Shown one piece after another: positions 1-7,842 of a DNA stretch of 64,000 nucleotides. Below the pieces are notes generated by a model. That model made no database searches. It had not been told where the DNA came from and was given only the letters and a program-made list of their open reading frames with translations. The stretch is from Sphaerisporangium melleum (GTDB taxonomy: Bacteria > Actinomycetota > Actinomycetes > Streptosporangiales > Streptosporangiaceae), in NCBI RefSeq assembly GCF_014646695.1, contig NZ_BMNT01000017.1, forward strand, positions 87,620 to 151,619. The letters are read 5' to 3'. The position numbers and the translations under genes were made by a program. The first letter of the stretch is position 1, and every line of letters starts with the position of its first letter.

Positions 1-1
1 G

Positions 2-1735
2 ACCGGCGGCGATGGCCGCGAGGGCGTGAGCCCGGACACCGGACGCGGCACGCCGGGCGGACCCGGCGGTGGCGGCGCGTCCCGGCGACCCGGGCCGGAC
101 GGTGCGGGCGGCGGGCGGTACGCCGTACCGGGCGGCGGATTCCAGCCGGAGACCAGTGCCGCGCTGCTGGCGTTCTGCCGGGGCGACGGCAGCGTCACCA
201 GCGATGAGCAGGCGGCCATCGCCCGCGCCCTCTCGCCGGGCCTGCCCGAGTGGCTGTGGGCCGACCTCGGCCGCGCCTGCGACCGCATGGAGTACCCCCT
301 GGCCGCCGCCGTCCGCGCTCTCGCCCCGCCCGAGACCGCCGAGCTGTGCGCCGCCCGCTGCGCCGTCCTGGCCCTGCGCGACCCCGCCCTGCCGCCGCCC
401 GCGCCCCCCAGCTGGGCGAGCGGCACCCATGAGGGGCTGCGCGCCGAGGCCGCCCGTGCGTTCGCGACGGCCGCCGACCTGGGCGCGCTCGGCGAGGTCG
501 CGGCCGTGGCCGCCGCGGTGGGCGCCGCTCCGGGCACGGCCGAGCTCGCCGCTGCGGCCCGCGCACTGGCTCGCGAGGGCCGGGGCGAGCTCGGGGCGCT
601 GCTGGCACGGGTGCCCGCCGGCCTGCGCGAGGCCACGCTCACCGGAGCGGTCCGCGGTGTGGAGGAGGCGGCGCCGCAGGTGCGGCGCCGGATGCTGACC
701 GACGAGGTGTGCGACGGGCTGGCGTCGCTGGACCTCTCCGCCGCTCCGCTCACCGGGACGGCGGTGCTGCTGTCCCGTGTGCGGCGTGGCCACCTCACCC
801 GGGTCGAAGCCACCGTCGCCCTGGTCACCCTGCACCGCGCGACGGCCACCACCCGCACATCCGGCCCTCCTGCCCCCGACCCCGGCGCGGCCCCCGGCCC
901 TGACCGCGGTGCGCCGGGCCCTACGCATCCCGGTCTCGACGCGAGTGCCGGTCCCGGTGGGCCGGGGGTCTCCGGGGCCGGTCCGGAGACGGCGGGCGCG
1001 CCGGAGGCCGAGCGCGGGCAGCGCGCCGGAGACGGGGAGGAGGCGGCCTCGGCCGAGTTGGACGCGGCGGTGCTCGCGGTGTGGCAGCAGGCACCGCAGG
1101 TGCCAGAGTGCGCGGCGCTGGTGCGGGCGCTCGGCCCGGCCCTCGGAGAGTCGCCCAACCTCGGCGACCTGCCCGCCCGCACGTTCCTGGCCGGGGACGT
1201 CGAGGACGCGGACATCGCGCGGCTCGCCGGGCTCGTCCGGGACACCGTGCCCGGCTACCCCGCCGCGGACGCCGAGGCGGTGCTCCTGCTCGCCTCGGTG
1301 CGCGACCTCACCGACCCCGGCGGCGCGGCGGCGACGCTGCGGCGCCTGGCCGCCCTGCGGCCGGAGGCCGACGAGGAACTGCTGGAGGAGGTGCTCGCCC
1401 GCGCCGCCCGCGCCCTCGCCGAGCGTGACCCCCGCTTCCGCGCGGAGGTGGTCCGGCTGCTCCCGGGCCCCGAGCGGTCCGCCGTGGCGCGCGCCTGGCT
1501 GGACGGCCGCCTGACCCGCGACGGGCAGGCGGCCCTGCTGGAGACCGCCGTCCGCCTGTACCAGTCCGAGGTGACCGTGCCCGAACTGGAAACGTGGGCG
1601 AGGGGACGGCTGAACGGCTGGTCACTGCCCGGGTCGGCGGAGTCGCGCTTCAAGCACGACCCCGAACTCTCCGCCGCGCTGAAAGAGCTGGCGAAAGGCC
1701 GCCGCGCCCGTCCATGGAAGCGAGACCCCCGATGA
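2..1735 (+). CDS. GTPase-associated protein 1-like protein (5' end outside window)
   Basis: The frame is open to the left edge, so the protein probably continues upstream; a GTG at 26 could start a 569-residue form. After a Gly/Pro-rich stretch (about residues 1-45) it is almost entirely alanine- and leucine-rich helices, broken by a low-complexity Pro/Gly/Ala linker near residues 275-335. No catalytic motif or membrane segment is visible. The layout, a long helical protein directly upstream of a membrane zinc-ribbon GTPase, resembles the middle and C-terminal parts of GTPase-associated protein 1 (GAP1) of actinomycete GTPase systems. That identity rests on context and composition. The stop overlaps the ATG of the next tiny ORF (ATGA), so it is co-translated with the GTPase gene. 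Confidence 0.6.
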   Translation, partial: TGGDGREGVSPDTGRGTPGGPGGGGASRRPGPDGAGGGRYAVPGGGFQPETSAALLAFCRGDGSVTSDEQAAIARALSPGLPEWLWADLGRACDRMEYPLAAAVRALAPPETAELCAARCAVLALRDPALPPPAPPSWASGTHEGLRAEAARAFATAADLGALGEVAAVAAAVGAAPGTAELAAAARALAREGRGELGALLARVPAGLREATLTGAVRGVEEAAPQVRRRMLTDEVCDGLASLDLSAAPLTGTAVLLSRVRRGHLTRVEATVALVTLHRATATTRTSGPPAPDPGAAPGPDRGAPGPTHPGLDASAGPGGPGVSGAGPETAGAPEAERGQRAGDGEEAASAELDAAVLAVWQQAPQVPECAALVRALGPALGESPNLGDLPARTFLAGDVEDADIARLAGLVRDTVPGYPAADAEAVLLLASVRDLTDPGGAAATLRRLAALRPEADEELLEEVLARAARALAERDPRFRAEVVRLLPGPERSAVARAWLDGRLTRDGQAALLETAVRLYQSEVTVPELETWARGRLNGWSLPGSAESRFKHDPELSAALKELAKGRRARPWKRDPR

Positions 1736-1797
1736 CCGGTCCTGACGCGCCGGCCCCCCGCGGAGGCGGCGGGCACGGGAAGGCGAGCGTGCGCTGA
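1732..1797 (+). CDS. possible 21-codon coupled ORF between GAP1-like and GTPase genes
   Basis: This ORF starts at the ATG of an ATGA overlap with the upstream stop. It ends in a TGA that overlaps the GTPase ATG (TGATG at 1795-1799). The predicted peptide is 21 residues, Pro/Gly-rich at the N-terminus and basic at the C-terminus (ending A-S-V-R). It could be a translational bridge that carries ribosomes from the upstream gene into the GTPase gene rather than a functional peptide. Alternatively it is just the out-of-frame leader containing the GGGAAGGCG ribosome site for the next gene. Confidence 0.35.
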   Translation: MTGPDAPAPRGGGGHGKASVR

Positions 1798-3674
1798 TGC
1801 CGCTCGTCGTCGGTTTCCTGGTCGTCCTGTGGGGCGTGTGCATGTACTTCGGGTTCCTGTACGGGTTCCCGTTCGTGGCGGCGGCCACCGTGGCCGCGGC
1901 CACCCTGACCGGCCTCGGCCACTACTTCGTGCGCGCCGGAGAGGTGCTCCTGCCCGTCACATCGCGCGGCGCCTCCCCCGTGGTCGCGGGGGCCGGCGAG
2001 ACCGAAGATCGCCTGGGCGCGCCGGAGTCCGACCGGGACCCCGCCTACCGGCACTACCTGTTCGGGCAGGTGGCGCTCGACTGGTGGCGGACCCAGCGCA
2101 CGGCGGTGCCGGCGATGGCGCGGGCCGCGAGGTCGGCGCTGGGCGGCGCGACCCGGCGGCTGATGCGGAGCCCGCAGGGTTTCTTCGTCTTCCCCATCTG
2201 GCTCGCCCTGGTCGTGGGCGTCGCGGCGGCGGTGATCCCGCTGGCCGCCGTGGCCGGCGCGCTCACCGCCGCGTACGTGCTGGTCGCGCTGACCGGGACG
2301 CTGCTGTGGGCCGCCTGCCTGACGCTGCTGCTCGCCGTCGAGACCGTCTTCATGCGCGTGCGGCGCATCCTGCAGACCTGCCCGCATCCGCAGTGCTACG
2401 CGCGGATCACCCTGCCCGAGTACGCCTGCCCCACCTGCGGCCGGCGGCACCGGCGGCTGTCGCCCAACCTCGACGGGGTCTTCCGGCACGTGTGCCGGTG
2501 CGGCACCCGCCTGCCGACGGCCATCGTGCTCGGCCGGTTCCGCCTGCCGGCGTACTGCCCGGAGTGCGGGCGGGCGCTGCCACCGCGCATCGGGCGTGCC
2601 CGCATCGAGCCGCTGCCCTTCGTCGGCGGGCCCGACGCGGGCAAGACGACGTTCATGGTGCTGGCGATCAACGCGCTGCACCGGCTGGTGAAGGACGCGC
2701 GAGGTCGGGCCGGCTTCGTCGTGGAGGGGGACGAGATCGCCTTCTCCCGGCTGCGGCAGGAGCTGCGCCTGGGCAGGGTGTCCAAGACGACGACCCGCGC
2801 GCCGTCGGCCACGATGGTGGACGTCACGCTGCCCGGCTCGCGCACCCGGAGCGGCAACCGCATCCTGTACCTCTTCGACCCGTCCGGGGAGGGGTTCACC
2901 GGCGCCACGCAGGTGGAGGCGATGAGCTATCTGGCCCACGGCGAGGCGATGCTGATCGTGGTGGACCCGTTCGCCCTGCCACTGGTGCAGCTGGGGCTCT
3001 CGGACGCCGAACGGCAGGTCCTGCAGAAGGCGGGCGTCGTGCTGTCCCCGGAGGATCCCTCCGACACCTTCCAGCGGGTCAGGAACGAGCTGGCCGCGCG
3101 GTCGGACGGCGGCGGGCAGAAACGGGTCGCCGTCGTCGTCACCAAGACCGACCTGCTGCGCACCACCGCCGTCGGCCACGACGCCGACCGGCTGCCGGAG
3201 TGGTTCGACGGGATCGGGCTGGGCAACATGGTGCGCGAGCTGGCCCGGACGGCGGGCGAGGTGCGCTATCTGGCGTCCGGGCTACCGGCGGACGAGGCGG
3301 CGATCGCCGGCCTGATCGCCTGGCTGGTCGGCCTGCCGCCGGCCGACGCCGGCTCGGAGGGCCACGCCCACCCGCGGCTCGCCGTCCCCGCTCCGCGCGG
3401 CCCGGGTGAGGGCCGCCGCGGGGACGGCGCAGACGAGGCGGATGACCGCGAGGAGACCGGCGACGGCGACACCGCGGAAGGTGACGAGGAGCTGACCACG
3501 GCCGACCTGCGCGGTCCGTGGGCGCCGGGCAGGGGCCGGCAGGACCGCGTGCCGCTGACCTACCAGCTGCTGCGCTGGTCGGTCTTCGGCGCGGCGACCC
3601 TGCTCGGCTGCGGCGTGCTGGTGCTGCTCGTCACCTGGGCCGTCTCGGTGGTGCGCACCGGCCTGGCCCTGTGA
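1797..3674 (+). CDS. membrane-anchored zinc-ribbon GTPase (double-GTPase 2-like)
   Basis: The 625-residue protein has hydrophobic segments at about residues 3-40 and 129-190, and one C-terminal segment near 597-620. A cysteine-rich region at about 193-262 holds CPxCG and CPECG knuckles, indicating zinc ribbons. A nucleotide-binding domain follows: P-loop GGPDAGKTT near 277-285, a DPSGEGF switch-II-like DxxG near 361, and a TKTD base-specificity motif near 449. These support GTP binding. The topology matches the DO-GTPase2 family of actinomycete GTPase systems, which is established only by similarity of layout here. A basic/acidic low-complexity linker precedes the last membrane helix. It is likely an inner-membrane switch working with the upstream helical protein. 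Its physiological role is unknown. Confidence 0.75.
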   Translation: MPLVVGFLVVLWGVCMYFGFLYGFPFVAAATVAAATLTGLGHYFVRAGEVLLPVTSRGASPVVAGAGETEDRLGAPESDRDPAYRHYLFGQVALDWWRTQRTAVPAMARAARSALGGATRRLMRSPQGFFVFPIWLALVVGVAAAVIPLAAVAGALTAAYVLVALTGTLLWAACLTLLLAVETVFMRVRRILQTCPHPQCYARITLPEYACPTCGRRHRRLSPNLDGVFRHVCRCGTRLPTAIVLGRFRLPAYCPECGRALPPRIGRARIEPLPFVGGPDAGKTTFMVLAINALHRLVKDARGRAGFVVEGDEIAFSRLRQELRLGRVSKTTTRAPSATMVDVTLPGSRTRSGNRILYLFDPSGEGFTGATQVEAMSYLAHGEAMLIVVDPFALPLVQLGLSDAERQVLQKAGVVLSPEDPSDTFQRVRNELAARSDGGGQKRVAVVVTKTDLLRTTAVGHDADRLPEWFDGIGLGNMVRELARTAGEVRYLASGLPADEAAIAGLIAWLVGLPPADAGSEGHAHPRLAVPAPRGPGEGRRGDGADEADDREETGDGDTAEGDEELTTADLRGPWAPGRGRQDRVPLTYQLLRWSVFGAATLLGCGVLVLLVTWAVSVVRTGLAL

Positions 3675-3701
3675 CCGCCACGTGCCCGGCCTCCACGCGG
3701 G

Positions 3702-4445
3702 TCAGGCGGGGAGGATCCAGGTGGCCTTGGCGGCGGCCACCAGAGTGCCGTCGACCTCGTACACCGCGCTCTCGCCGAAGAGCTTGCGTCCCTCGCGGCC
3801 GGTGGCGCGGGCGACGACCGAGTAGGTGCCGTTGGGGTAGACGCGGCGGAACACCTGTCCGGTGATGCGCCCGAGCAGGCCGGGCCCGCCGTTCGCGGCG
3901 TTCGCGGCGTTCGCCCACCCGGAGGGGCAGTCGAGCGCGGCCCAGACCACGGCGTCGGGGACCACTCCGTCGTCGTCGGTCACGGTCACCGGCACCCGCC
4001 AGCCGGCGGCGACCAGGTCCGTCCCCTCCACGGGGCCGGGGAAGATGCGCAGGCCGTCGCCGGGGTCGCGCAGGCCGCAGACGAAACATCCGGGAGCGGG
4101 GTGGGGACCGGTCAGCCCGGCGAACCCGGCCTCGGCCCGCGCCGCCTCGGCGAACGGCACGAACGGCGGCGGAGTCACGTTCATGGCGACGGGGATCGCC
4201 TCGGCGAGCACCTCGCCATCGAGCGAGAGCGACGCCGAGTTGGCCATGTGGCCCACGATGACGTCGGTGTCCAGGGGAACCGGGCGGCGCAGGGTCACCT
4301 CGAGCGCGTGCGCGCAGTCCAGCCTGTCCGCCAGTGTCGCCGCCAGAGTCCCGGCGACCCAGCCGCCGTTCGCGATGCCCTCAGGGCCGCGGAATCGGGC
4401 CGGCACGGACAGCGTGGTCTGCACACCTGCGGACGTCGTTGTCAT
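3702..4445 (-). CDS. hotdog-fold thioesterase-like protein
   Basis: The 247-residue protein begins with the pattern of a hotdog-fold domain: GIANGGWVAGTLAATLAD, then an R-x-P-V-P-L strand. A central CFVCG motif follows in a segment that reads like two linked hotdog halves. No signal peptide or membrane helix is seen. Proteins of this layout are usually annotated as thioesterase-superfamily members acting on acyl-CoA, but no substrate can be read from the sequence. It is convergent with the GTPase gene, with a 27-bp gap. A weak GGGGGTG precedes the ATG. It stands alone on its strand. Confidence 0.7.
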   Translation of the reverse strand: MTTTSAGVQTTLSVPARFRGPEGIANGGWVAGTLAATLADRLDCAHALEVTLRRPVPLDTDVIVGHMANSASLSLDGEVLAEAIPVAMNVTPPPFVPFAEAARAEAGFAGLTGPHPAPGCFVCGLRDPGDGLRIFPGPVEGTDLVAAGWRVPVTVTDDDGVVPDAVVWAALDCPSGWANAANAANGGPGLLGRITGQVFRRVYPNGTYSVVARATGREGRKLFGESAVYEVDGTLVAAAKATWILPA

Positions 4446-4676
4446 TTCGGTAGCACCCCCAATGCTGCTCCCAACAGGAGCGATGAACCGTAAATTCCGT
4501 TAGGTACCGCCAGATATTACCTAGTACCGCTTGATCACCATTACAGCAGGCAACGATGACGGACCCGTTAGCCGCGTGCAACGACGACATGACGCACAAG
4601 AGCGACCCCCTTGACGGGAGATCACCCGATCGGTACCTCTGGTGGGTCGCTGCGGACGCTTCCGGGGGTGCGAACG

Positions 4677-5594
4677 GTGGATCCACTCACTCTTCTGGGA
4701 GGCACGGAACTGGCGCGCGGACGCATGTCCTTCTACATCAGCCTTCAGCTGTCCAGCGCCATCGCACCGGGCCTGGTGCTCCTCACCGAGGGCACCGTGC
4801 TCGTCAACCAGTTACGTCACGAGAAGACGCTGGAAGCACTGGCGGGCGCCACCGGGGTCCTCGGCGTGATGGTCGCCATCTGCGCACTCGCCGGCGCCTT
4901 CGTCCTCGGCTACATATGCCGTGAGCTGAGCTTGAAGCTGCTGGGACGCCTGGAGCGGCTGAAGTTCGTCAGGCGCCGTTACGGCACAGGGGCGCAGAAC
5001 CGGCTGGAGGAGTGGTTCGCGCCGGAGGATCTCACGGACTGCTTCGAGGCCCACGCGCATCTCCGGCACCGGGAGCGATCGCGCGAGCCCCTCCGAGAGG
5101 ACCACGAGAGCTCCCGGACCGGCGAGGCGGCCTCGGGGGAAGAAGCCTCGCCCCCGCGGAACGACGACGGGGCCACCCGGCGGGCCGAGCCGGCGAGCCG
5201 TTCCTTCCACCCGACGGGCGGCTACCACACAGGTGATCTCCAGTACTACCGCTTCGTGTACAGCAAGCTCTGGCTGCGGGCGTACGCGCCCCTCTACAGC
5301 ATCGACAAGACCGAGTTGGAGATCAACGTCCTGGCGGCCATCCTGGCACCGGTCCTGTTCTCGTCGCTGAACCTCATGGTCGCCTTCGACTTCCACTGGG
5401 CGGCCGTCGTGGCCGCGCCGACGGCCGTCGTCCTGTTCTGCGCGATCCTGCTGGATTCGCTGCTCAGGTTGCGCGTCGCCGAGAAGCGCGAGGCGGTGGA
5501 GAATCTGGTCATCGACTACCTGGCCCGCCGCGCCGCCGCCCGTCCTCCTTACGCGTCCACCTCACCGGCGGATCCGGCCGGAGAGACCGAGTAG
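4677..5594 (+). CDS. polytopic membrane protein of unknown function
   Basis: I chose the GTG at 4677, which follows a GGGGGTG site; TTG 4611, GTG 4668 and ATG 4725 are also in frame. The 305-residue product has two hydrophobic helices near the N-terminus. A charged cytosolic loop of about 120 residues follows, and then two more helices near residues 220-275. The layout is a helical pair, a long polar loop rich in Arg/Glu, and a second helical pair. No catalytic motif is recognised. The 3' end overlaps the convergent gene at 5549-6070 by 46 bp, which is unusual in this window. Confidence 0.65.
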   Translation: MDPLTLLGGTELARGRMSFYISLQLSSAIAPGLVLLTEGTVLVNQLRHEKTLEALAGATGVLGVMVAICALAGAFVLGYICRELSLKLLGRLERLKFVRRRYGTGAQNRLEEWFAPEDLTDCFEAHAHLRHRERSREPLREDHESSRTGEAASGEEASPPRNDDGATRRAEPASRSFHPTGGYHTGDLQYYRFVYSKLWLRAYAPLYSIDKTELEINVLAAILAPVLFSSLNLMVAFDFHWAAVVAAPTAVVLFCAILLDSLLRLRVAEKREAVENLVIDYLARRAAARPPYASTSPADPAGETE

Positions 5595-6070
5595 TGGGCG
5601 AGATCGGGAAGCACGGCCGCGTCGAGCGGACCCTCGATGGAGAACACCATCACCCGTACCTCGAGGCCGGACAGATGAGCCGCGACCGCGCGGTGGGTGC
5701 CGTCGAGCAGCAGAACCCGGCCGTTCCCCAGCGAGTATCCAGGCAGTACGAGGTGAACAGGGCGGTTCTCCCGTACGAAGGCGTCCCTCAGGCGCGTGAC
5801 GCCGCTCGCCCGCCCTTGCGGCCAGCTCCTCGATGTCCTCCGGGCTTCACCCACCCGTAGTGGCCGGTCCCGCTCGCCTCGCCAGTCGCCGTCGGTATCG
5901 TCCGGGGTCGCGTACCACATGGTGTACAACCCCGCCAGGTACTCCCTCGACCGCGAGCATGTCTCGCTGACCTGGCAGTCCGATGAGGTGACCGCGTCCC
6001 AGTCCAGCCACGCGCCGATCACGTCCGGATCGAAGAACTCGATGTAGTCGCCGATGTTCATCAGCGGCAC
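5549..6070 (-). CDS. small protein with ParB-like DGTHR motif, unknown function
   Basis: The 173-residue protein has a GTG start at 6070 or an ATG at 6061. The N-terminal half is acidic and rich in Trp and Tyr. The C-terminal half contains RPVHLVLPGYSLGNGRVLLLDGTHRAVAAHL. The D-G-T-H-R-A core resembles the nucleotide-binding DGxHR motif of ParB/sulfiredoxin-type domains, but the resemblance is short and the function is not established. It lies downstream of a strong glnA2 terminator and so must have its own promoter. Its 3' end overlaps the membrane-protein gene in antiparallel fashion. Confidence 0.6.
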   Translation of the reverse strand: MPLMNIGDYIEFFDPDVIGAWLDWDAVTSSDCQVSETCSRSREYLAGLYTMWYATPDDTDGDWRGERDRPLRVGEARRTSRSWPQGRASGVTRLRDAFVRENRPVHLVLPGYSLGNGRVLLLDGTHRAVAAHLSGLEVRVMVFSIEGPLDAAVLPDLAHYSVSPAGSAGEVDA

Positions 6071-6086
6071 CGGACATGATCACGTG

Positions 6087-6134
6087 GGTGCGGCAGAAGG
6101 CGGTCGACCCGATGTCGCGTCCTTCTGCCGCACC
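6087..6134 (-). terminator. strong hairpin downstream of glnA2
   Basis: The arms 6087-6100 and 6121-6134 are perfectly complementary over 14 bp, with a 20-nt loop that can itself pair CGAC with GTCG. It sits 33 bp past the glnA2 stop and upstream of the next gene on the same strand. There is no T tract, as is usual for terminators in high-GC actinomycetes. Confidence 0.75.
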
Positions 6135-6167
6135 TCGTCCGCCGGCGTGCGGGCCGGCGGACCGTGG

Positions 6168-7529
6168 TCACAGCACCGGCAGGTAGCGGCCCAGTTCGAA
6201 CTCGGTGACCTGGCGGCGGTACTCGTGCCACTCGGTGCGCTTGTTGCGCAGGAAGTACTCGAAGACGTGCTCACCGAGCGTCTCGGCGACCAGCTCGCTC
6301 CGCTCCATCGCCGTGATGGCCTCGTCCAGGCTCTGCGGCAGCGGCTCGATGCCCAGGGCGCGCCGCTCGGCGCTGGTGAGCGCCCACACATCGTCCTCGG
6401 CGCCGGGCGGCATCTCGTACCCGCCCTCGATGCCCTTCAGGCCCGCCGCGAGGATCACCGCGTACGCGAGGTAGGGGTTGCAGGCGGAGTCCAGCGAACG
6501 GAACTCCACCCGGGTGGAGTTGCCCTTGTGCGGCTTGTACATGGGGACGCGCACCAGCGCGGACCGGTTGTTGTGGCCCCAGCTGACGTAGCTGGGCGCC
6601 TCTCCGCCGAGGCCCGCGATCGCCTCCGAGCCGCCCCACAGCCGCTTGTAGGAGTTCACCCACTGGTTACAGACCGCGGTGATCTCGGGGGCGTGCCGCA
6701 GCAGGCCGCCGATGAAGGACCGGCCGACCTTGGAGAGCTGGTAGTCGGCACCCGGCTCGTAGAAGGCGTTGCGGTCACCCTCGAACAGCGACATGTGGGT
6801 GTGCATGCCCGAGCCGGGGAAGTCGGTGAAGGGCTTGGGCATGAAGGACGCCCAGATGCCCTGCTCCAGGGCGACCTCCTTCATGACCAGGCGGAAGGTC
6901 ATGATGTTGTCGGCGGTCGTGAGCGCGTCGGCGTACCGCAGGTCGATCTCCTGCTGGCCGGGGGCGCCCTCGTGGTGGCTGAACTCCACCGAGATGCCCA
7001 TGGCCTCCAGCATCATGATCGCGTTGCGCCGGAAGTCGTGCCCCGAGCTGTGCGGCGTGTGGTCGAAGTAGCCGCCCGAGTCGATGGGCGCCGGCCGCTC
7101 GCCGTCCTCCGGCTTGCCCTTCAGCAGGAAGAACTCCACCTCGGGATGGGTGTAGAAGCTGAAGCCCATGTCGGCGGCCTTGGCCAGCGTGCGCTTGAGC
7201 ACCCAGCGAGGGTCGGCGTGCGAGGGCGAGCCGTCCGGCATGAGGATGTCGCAGAACATGCGGGCGGCGCCCGGCGTCTCGCTGCGCCAGGGCAGGATCT
7301 GGAAGGTGGACGGGTCTGGCTTGGCCAGCATGTCCGCTTCGTACACGCGAGCGAAGCCCTCGATCGACGACCCGTCGAACCCGATGCCCTCGGCGAACGC
7401 GCCTTCGAGCTCGGCGGGGGCGATCGCCACGGATTTGAGGAACCCGAGCACGTCGGTGAACCACAGCCGGATGAACCGGATGTCGCGTTCTTCGAGCGTA
7501 CGGAGCACGAATTCCTGCTGGCGGTCCAA
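6168..7529 (-). CDS. glnA2: type I glutamine synthetase-like enzyme (GlnA2 family)
   Basis: The start is the TTG at 7529, preceded by AGAAGGGG five bases upstream. This gives 453 residues beginning L-D-R-Q-Q-E-F-V-L-R-T-L, the typical start of the actinomycete GlnA2 group; an ATG at 7616 would add a poorly supported extension. Glutamine synthetase landmarks are present: EVEFFLL metal ligand strand, GMHTHMSLF, NNRSALVRVP and the FRSLDSACNPYLAYA strand. The adenylylation motif NLYxLPPEE is replaced by GGYEMPPGAE, so regulation by GlnE is unlikely. Work on Streptomyces GlnA2 assigned gamma-glutamylation of polyamines rather than ammonium assimilation, so this role is plausible but inferred here. 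It is monocistronic, with its own terminator. Confidence 0.85.
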   Translation of the reverse strand: MDRQQEFVLRTLEERDIRFIRLWFTDVLGFLKSVAIAPAELEGAFAEGIGFDGSSIEGFARVYEADMLAKPDPSTFQILPWRSETPGAARMFCDILMPDGSPSHADPRWVLKRTLAKAADMGFSFYTHPEVEFFLLKGKPEDGERPAPIDSGGYFDHTPHSSGHDFRRNAIMMLEAMGISVEFSHHEGAPGQQEIDLRYADALTTADNIMTFRLVMKEVALEQGIWASFMPKPFTDFPGSGMHTHMSLFEGDRNAFYEPGADYQLSKVGRSFIGGLLRHAPEITAVCNQWVNSYKRLWGGSEAIAGLGGEAPSYVSWGHNNRSALVRVPMYKPHKGNSTRVEFRSLDSACNPYLAYAVILAAGLKGIEGGYEMPPGAEDDVWALTSAERRALGIEPLPQSLDEAITAMERSELVAETLGEHVFEYFLRNKRTEWHEYRRQVTEFELGRYLPVL

Positions 7530-7842
7530 GGCATCCCCTTCTGCCGGACGGTGTTCGGACACCATCGTCGTCACGCTGAGCCAGTCTCTGAGTCGGCGGA
7601 AGACATGTCTGGTCATCTACCAGTCTGCCCGCTTGGTGTTTCGCACACGTTACGCGGGTCCGTAGTGAGGAGTCGATGCGGACCCACCGGGTGGATCCGC
7701 CGCGCGCGCCTCGGTCACCGAATGCCCTCTCAACGCCATTCGACACCAGAGGTGGGACAAGACCAGCCTCTGGTTGCCCAATGTGACAGCATGGTGCCGT
7801 TCCGCATTCGTCAACGAGTCACGCCCGGCGAGGAGAACCCAC
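7530..7842. other. divergent intergenic region glnA2 / expansin-like gene
   Basis: The 313-bp region carries the promoters of two divergent genes. An inverted repeat ACCAGAGG (7745-7752) / CCTCTGGT (7767-7774) lies about 70 bp before the expansin-like start. A GAGGAG ribosome site precedes the ATG at 7843. No ORF with coding-like composition is seen. Confidence 0.45.
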
